Origin: Sphingomicrobium sp.
Lineage (GTDB): Bacteria > Pseudomonadota > Alphaproteobacteria > Sphingomonadales > Sphingomonadaceae
Direction: 5' to 3'
Assembly: GCA_025450755.1 (NCBI GenBank)
Contig: JANWLR010000042.1
Coordinates: forward strand, 81,141 to 145,140
Length of the DNA: 64,000 nucleotides
Part shown: piece after piece, positions 61,958-64,000 of the stretch
Position numbering within the stretch: the stretch's first letter is position 1
How the letters are laid out: every line of letters begins with the position of its first letter
The notes under the pieces: model-generated
What the model was told of the DNA's origin: nothing
The model's input: the letters and a program-made list of their open reading frames with translations, nothing else
Database searches by the model: none
Translations under genes and position numbers: made by a program

Positions 61958-62935
61958 CTAGCGCTTCAAGGAAGCGGCCTCAGCAACCTCGGCGAGGATA
62001 CCGCCGATCTGGAACACCGTCGCTGCAGGGTCGAGAGAGACGCGCGGCGCGACGGCGGCGAGTTCGCGCGCCTTCGCATAACCGTCGAGTGCGCGTTCCA
62101 GGCGTGGGCCGCGCAAGCTCCTTGCCTCGCGAGCGATCAGCGATGGCGCAAGTTCGAGGAAAGCCGCGTAGCGCTCCGCCACTCCCTTTCGCCCAAGCTC
62201 CAGCGCCAGATCCGAGCGGCGAACGTTTGTCGGATCACCCTCGCGAAGAATTGCAAGCACAGCATCCTCGAGCTTGGCAAGGTCGATCTCGGCAAAGGCA
62301 AGCGCCTTCCCCGGAGAGCCGTTTGACATGGCTATGATCCGCTGACGTTGCGCAGCTTCGAGTTGAGGCGCCCGCTCTTCGATGATTGACGTCATGACGG
62401 CATCATCGAGGTTGTTGAAATCGAGGCGACGGCACCGCGAGCGTATCGTCGCAAGGAGCCGGCCGGGCGCATGGCTGACCAGGAAGAAGAGCGTGTTGGA
62501 GGGCGGCTCCTCGAGCATTTTTAAGAGTGCGTTTGCGCCTGACGCCTCAAGCTCATCGACTGTGTCGATCACGGCAACACGCCACGGCGACAGTGCAGCC
62601 GTCATCGACATGAACTCGCCTAGGTCGCGAATCTGATCGACTTTGATGTTGCGATTGAGATTGCCTTTGTCGTTCACCGCACGTTCGAGCCGTCGCATGT
62701 CGGGATGGCTGCCCGCTTCCACCAATTTGACGATTGGATGCGCGTCATCGGTTTCGATGCCTGGCAGGGCGAATGCAGGCCCAGCTGCTTCTGCAAGCAC
62801 CCGCCGAGCCGCAGCATGAGCGAAAGTGGCCTTTCCGACCCCCCGGGGGCCGGCGAGTATCCATGCATGGTGGAGCTTGCGGGACGCCCAGGCCGCCGCG
62901 AACTGCTCAACGGCCCTGGTCTGGCCGACGATCAT
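61958..62935 (-). CDS. holB: DNA polymerase III subunit delta'
   Basis: HHAWILAGPRGVGKATFAHAAARRVL; LKMLEEPPSNTLFFLVSHAPGRLLATIRSRCRRL; between tmk and metG. Confidence 0.94.
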   Translation of the reverse strand: MIVGQTRAVEQFAAAWASRKLHHAWILAGPRGVGKATFAHAAARRVLAEAAGPAFALPGIETDDAHPIVKLVEAGSHPDMRRLERAVNDKGNLNRNIKVDQIRDLGEFMSMTAALSPWRVAVIDTVDELEASGANALLKMLEEPPSNTLFFLVSHAPGRLLATIRSRCRRLDFNNLDDAVMTSIIEERAPQLEAAQRQRIIAMSNGSPGKALAFAEIDLAKLEDAVLAILREGDPTNVRRSDLALELGRKGVAERYAAFLELAPSLIAREARSLRGPRLERALDGYAKARELAAVAPRVSLDPAATVFQIGGILAEVAEAASLKR

Positions 62936-63558
62936 TGCAGCAACTCCTTGATGGCCTCGAGTATCCGCAGGGTGACCGCGTCCGCGGCACCTGAGGCATC
63001 GACCAGCTTCACCCGGTCCGGATCTTCTGCCGCAATGATGTGGAAAGCAGCTTCGACCTTGCGGTGATAGTCATCGGAGCGGCCGCCAATACGGTCGCTG
63101 CCATTCAAATCGCGCGCACGTGCCCTTTCGCCGCCTTCCTCAAGCGTTAGGATCAGCGTGCAGTCCGGGAAGTTCTCGTCAATTCCGAAGGCGTTTATCG
63201 CGCGCACTGCTTCTATGCCCAGCCCGCCCGCGCCACCCTGATAGGCGAGCGAGCTGTCTACGAAGCGATCCGAGATCACCCATTTTCCACTCTTGAGGGC
63301 GGGCTCGATCGCTTTTTCAACATGATCGGCACGCGCCGCAGCGAACAGCAGCGCTTCCGCCCGCGCACCCCAGCGCTCTTGGGAACCGGTCAGAAGCAGT
63401 TCACGGATCCGTTCGGCGCCTTCGCTGCCGCCCGGCTCTCGAGTGACGAGCACGTCCAAACCTCTTTGGCGAAGCGCATCGGCGAGAGCTTTGACCTGCG
63501 TCGACTTGCCGACCCCCTCCCCGCCTTCGAGGCTGATGAACCTTCCGCGCTCGCTCAC
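62932..63558 (-). CDS. tmk: dTMP kinase
   Basis: GTG start; RFISLEGGEGVGKSTQVKALADAL; VTREPGGSEGAERIRELLL; DRFVDSSLAYQG. Confidence 0.96.
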   Translation of the reverse strand: MSERGRFISLEGGEGVGKSTQVKALADALRQRGLDVLVTREPGGSEGAERIRELLLTGSQERWGARAEALLFAAARADHVEKAIEPALKSGKWVISDRFVDSSLAYQGGAGGLGIEAVRAINAFGIDENFPDCTLILTLEEGGERARARDLNGSDRIGGRSDDYHRKVEAAFHIIAAEDPDRVKLVDASGAADAVTLRILEAIKELLQ

Positions 63559-64000
63559 GCCATGCCGATGAGCGACTTGAGCCCGAGCCAAATGCGGGCG
63601 AAGAATCCGGCGCGACCGATATCTTGCCCGGCGACCAGCGGCACCACCTGCGGCGCAGTGTCGCCAGTAGTCACCACCAGCTGGGCAACCTCCTGCCCTT
63701 TGGCAATCGGTGCAATCAGCGGCCCCTCGTAGCGGATCTTCATGGTGATCGGCTTATCATTGACCGAAAGACCCGCAGGAACGCTGACCGCGAGATCGCT
63801 GGGGGCAACGAGCGGCACTTCGCTCGAACTGCCCATTTGCACCTTCGCGGATCCGACCTTGGCGCCGGCGCTGAACAGGGGCTTGTCGGTCCAGGCTGCG
63901 AAGCCCCATTGGATCAGCCGGGTCGATTCCTGCACCCGCTGGTTCCAGCTGGCCATGCCGGCAAGCACTTCAATCAGGCGGCGTCCATTCTGGTCGGCCG
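63555..64000 (-). CDS. D-alanyl-D-alanine carboxypeptidase, C-terminal part (5' end beyond window)
   Basis: NGRRLIEVLAGMASWNQRVQESTRLIQWGF and PBP5-type C-terminal domain with terminal amphipathic helix; frame open to window end. Confidence 0.9.
   Translation of the reverse strand, partial: ADQNGRRLIEVLAGMASWNQRVQESTRLIQWGFAAWTDKPLFSAGAKVGSAKVQMGSSSEVPLVAPSDLAVSVPAGLSVNDKPITMKIRYEGPLIAPIAKGQEVAQLVVTTGDTAPQVVPLVAGQDIGRAGFFARIWLGLKSLIGMA

Overview
The window is 64 kb of GC-rich, densely packed alphaproteobacterial chromosome. Gene content and order (ntrY-ntrX-hfq-hflX, ispDF fusion, SRP RNA-dnaX-ybaB, Pro-rich outer-membrane protein, homospermidine-type polyamine genes) suggest a sphingomonad. 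It is mostly housekeeping DNA: trmFO, gyrA, ispE, nnrDE, dnaX, ettA, lipA, ispDF, dus, ntrYX, hfq, hflX, mazG, metG, tatD, holB, tmk and dacF. I also find two tRNAs (CAT and Pro-TGG) and an SRP RNA. No CRISPR array, prophage, IS element or integrase was seen. The points I rate highest are: (1) an ornithine-decarboxylase leader with a hairpin whose loop is complementary over 11 nt to the Shine-Dalgarno region, a probable speF-type riboregulator; (2) an Hfq of two fused, diverged Sm domains; (3) a duplicated divergent gene pair of TPR-sulfotransferase and DUF1905 protein; (4) a deoxyhypusine-synthase-like gene beside the decarboxylase, giving a likely homospermidine pathway; (5) an hflX whose reading frame offers only a CTG start overlapping the hfq stop. 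All calls come from reading the sequence and supplied translations; no searches were run.
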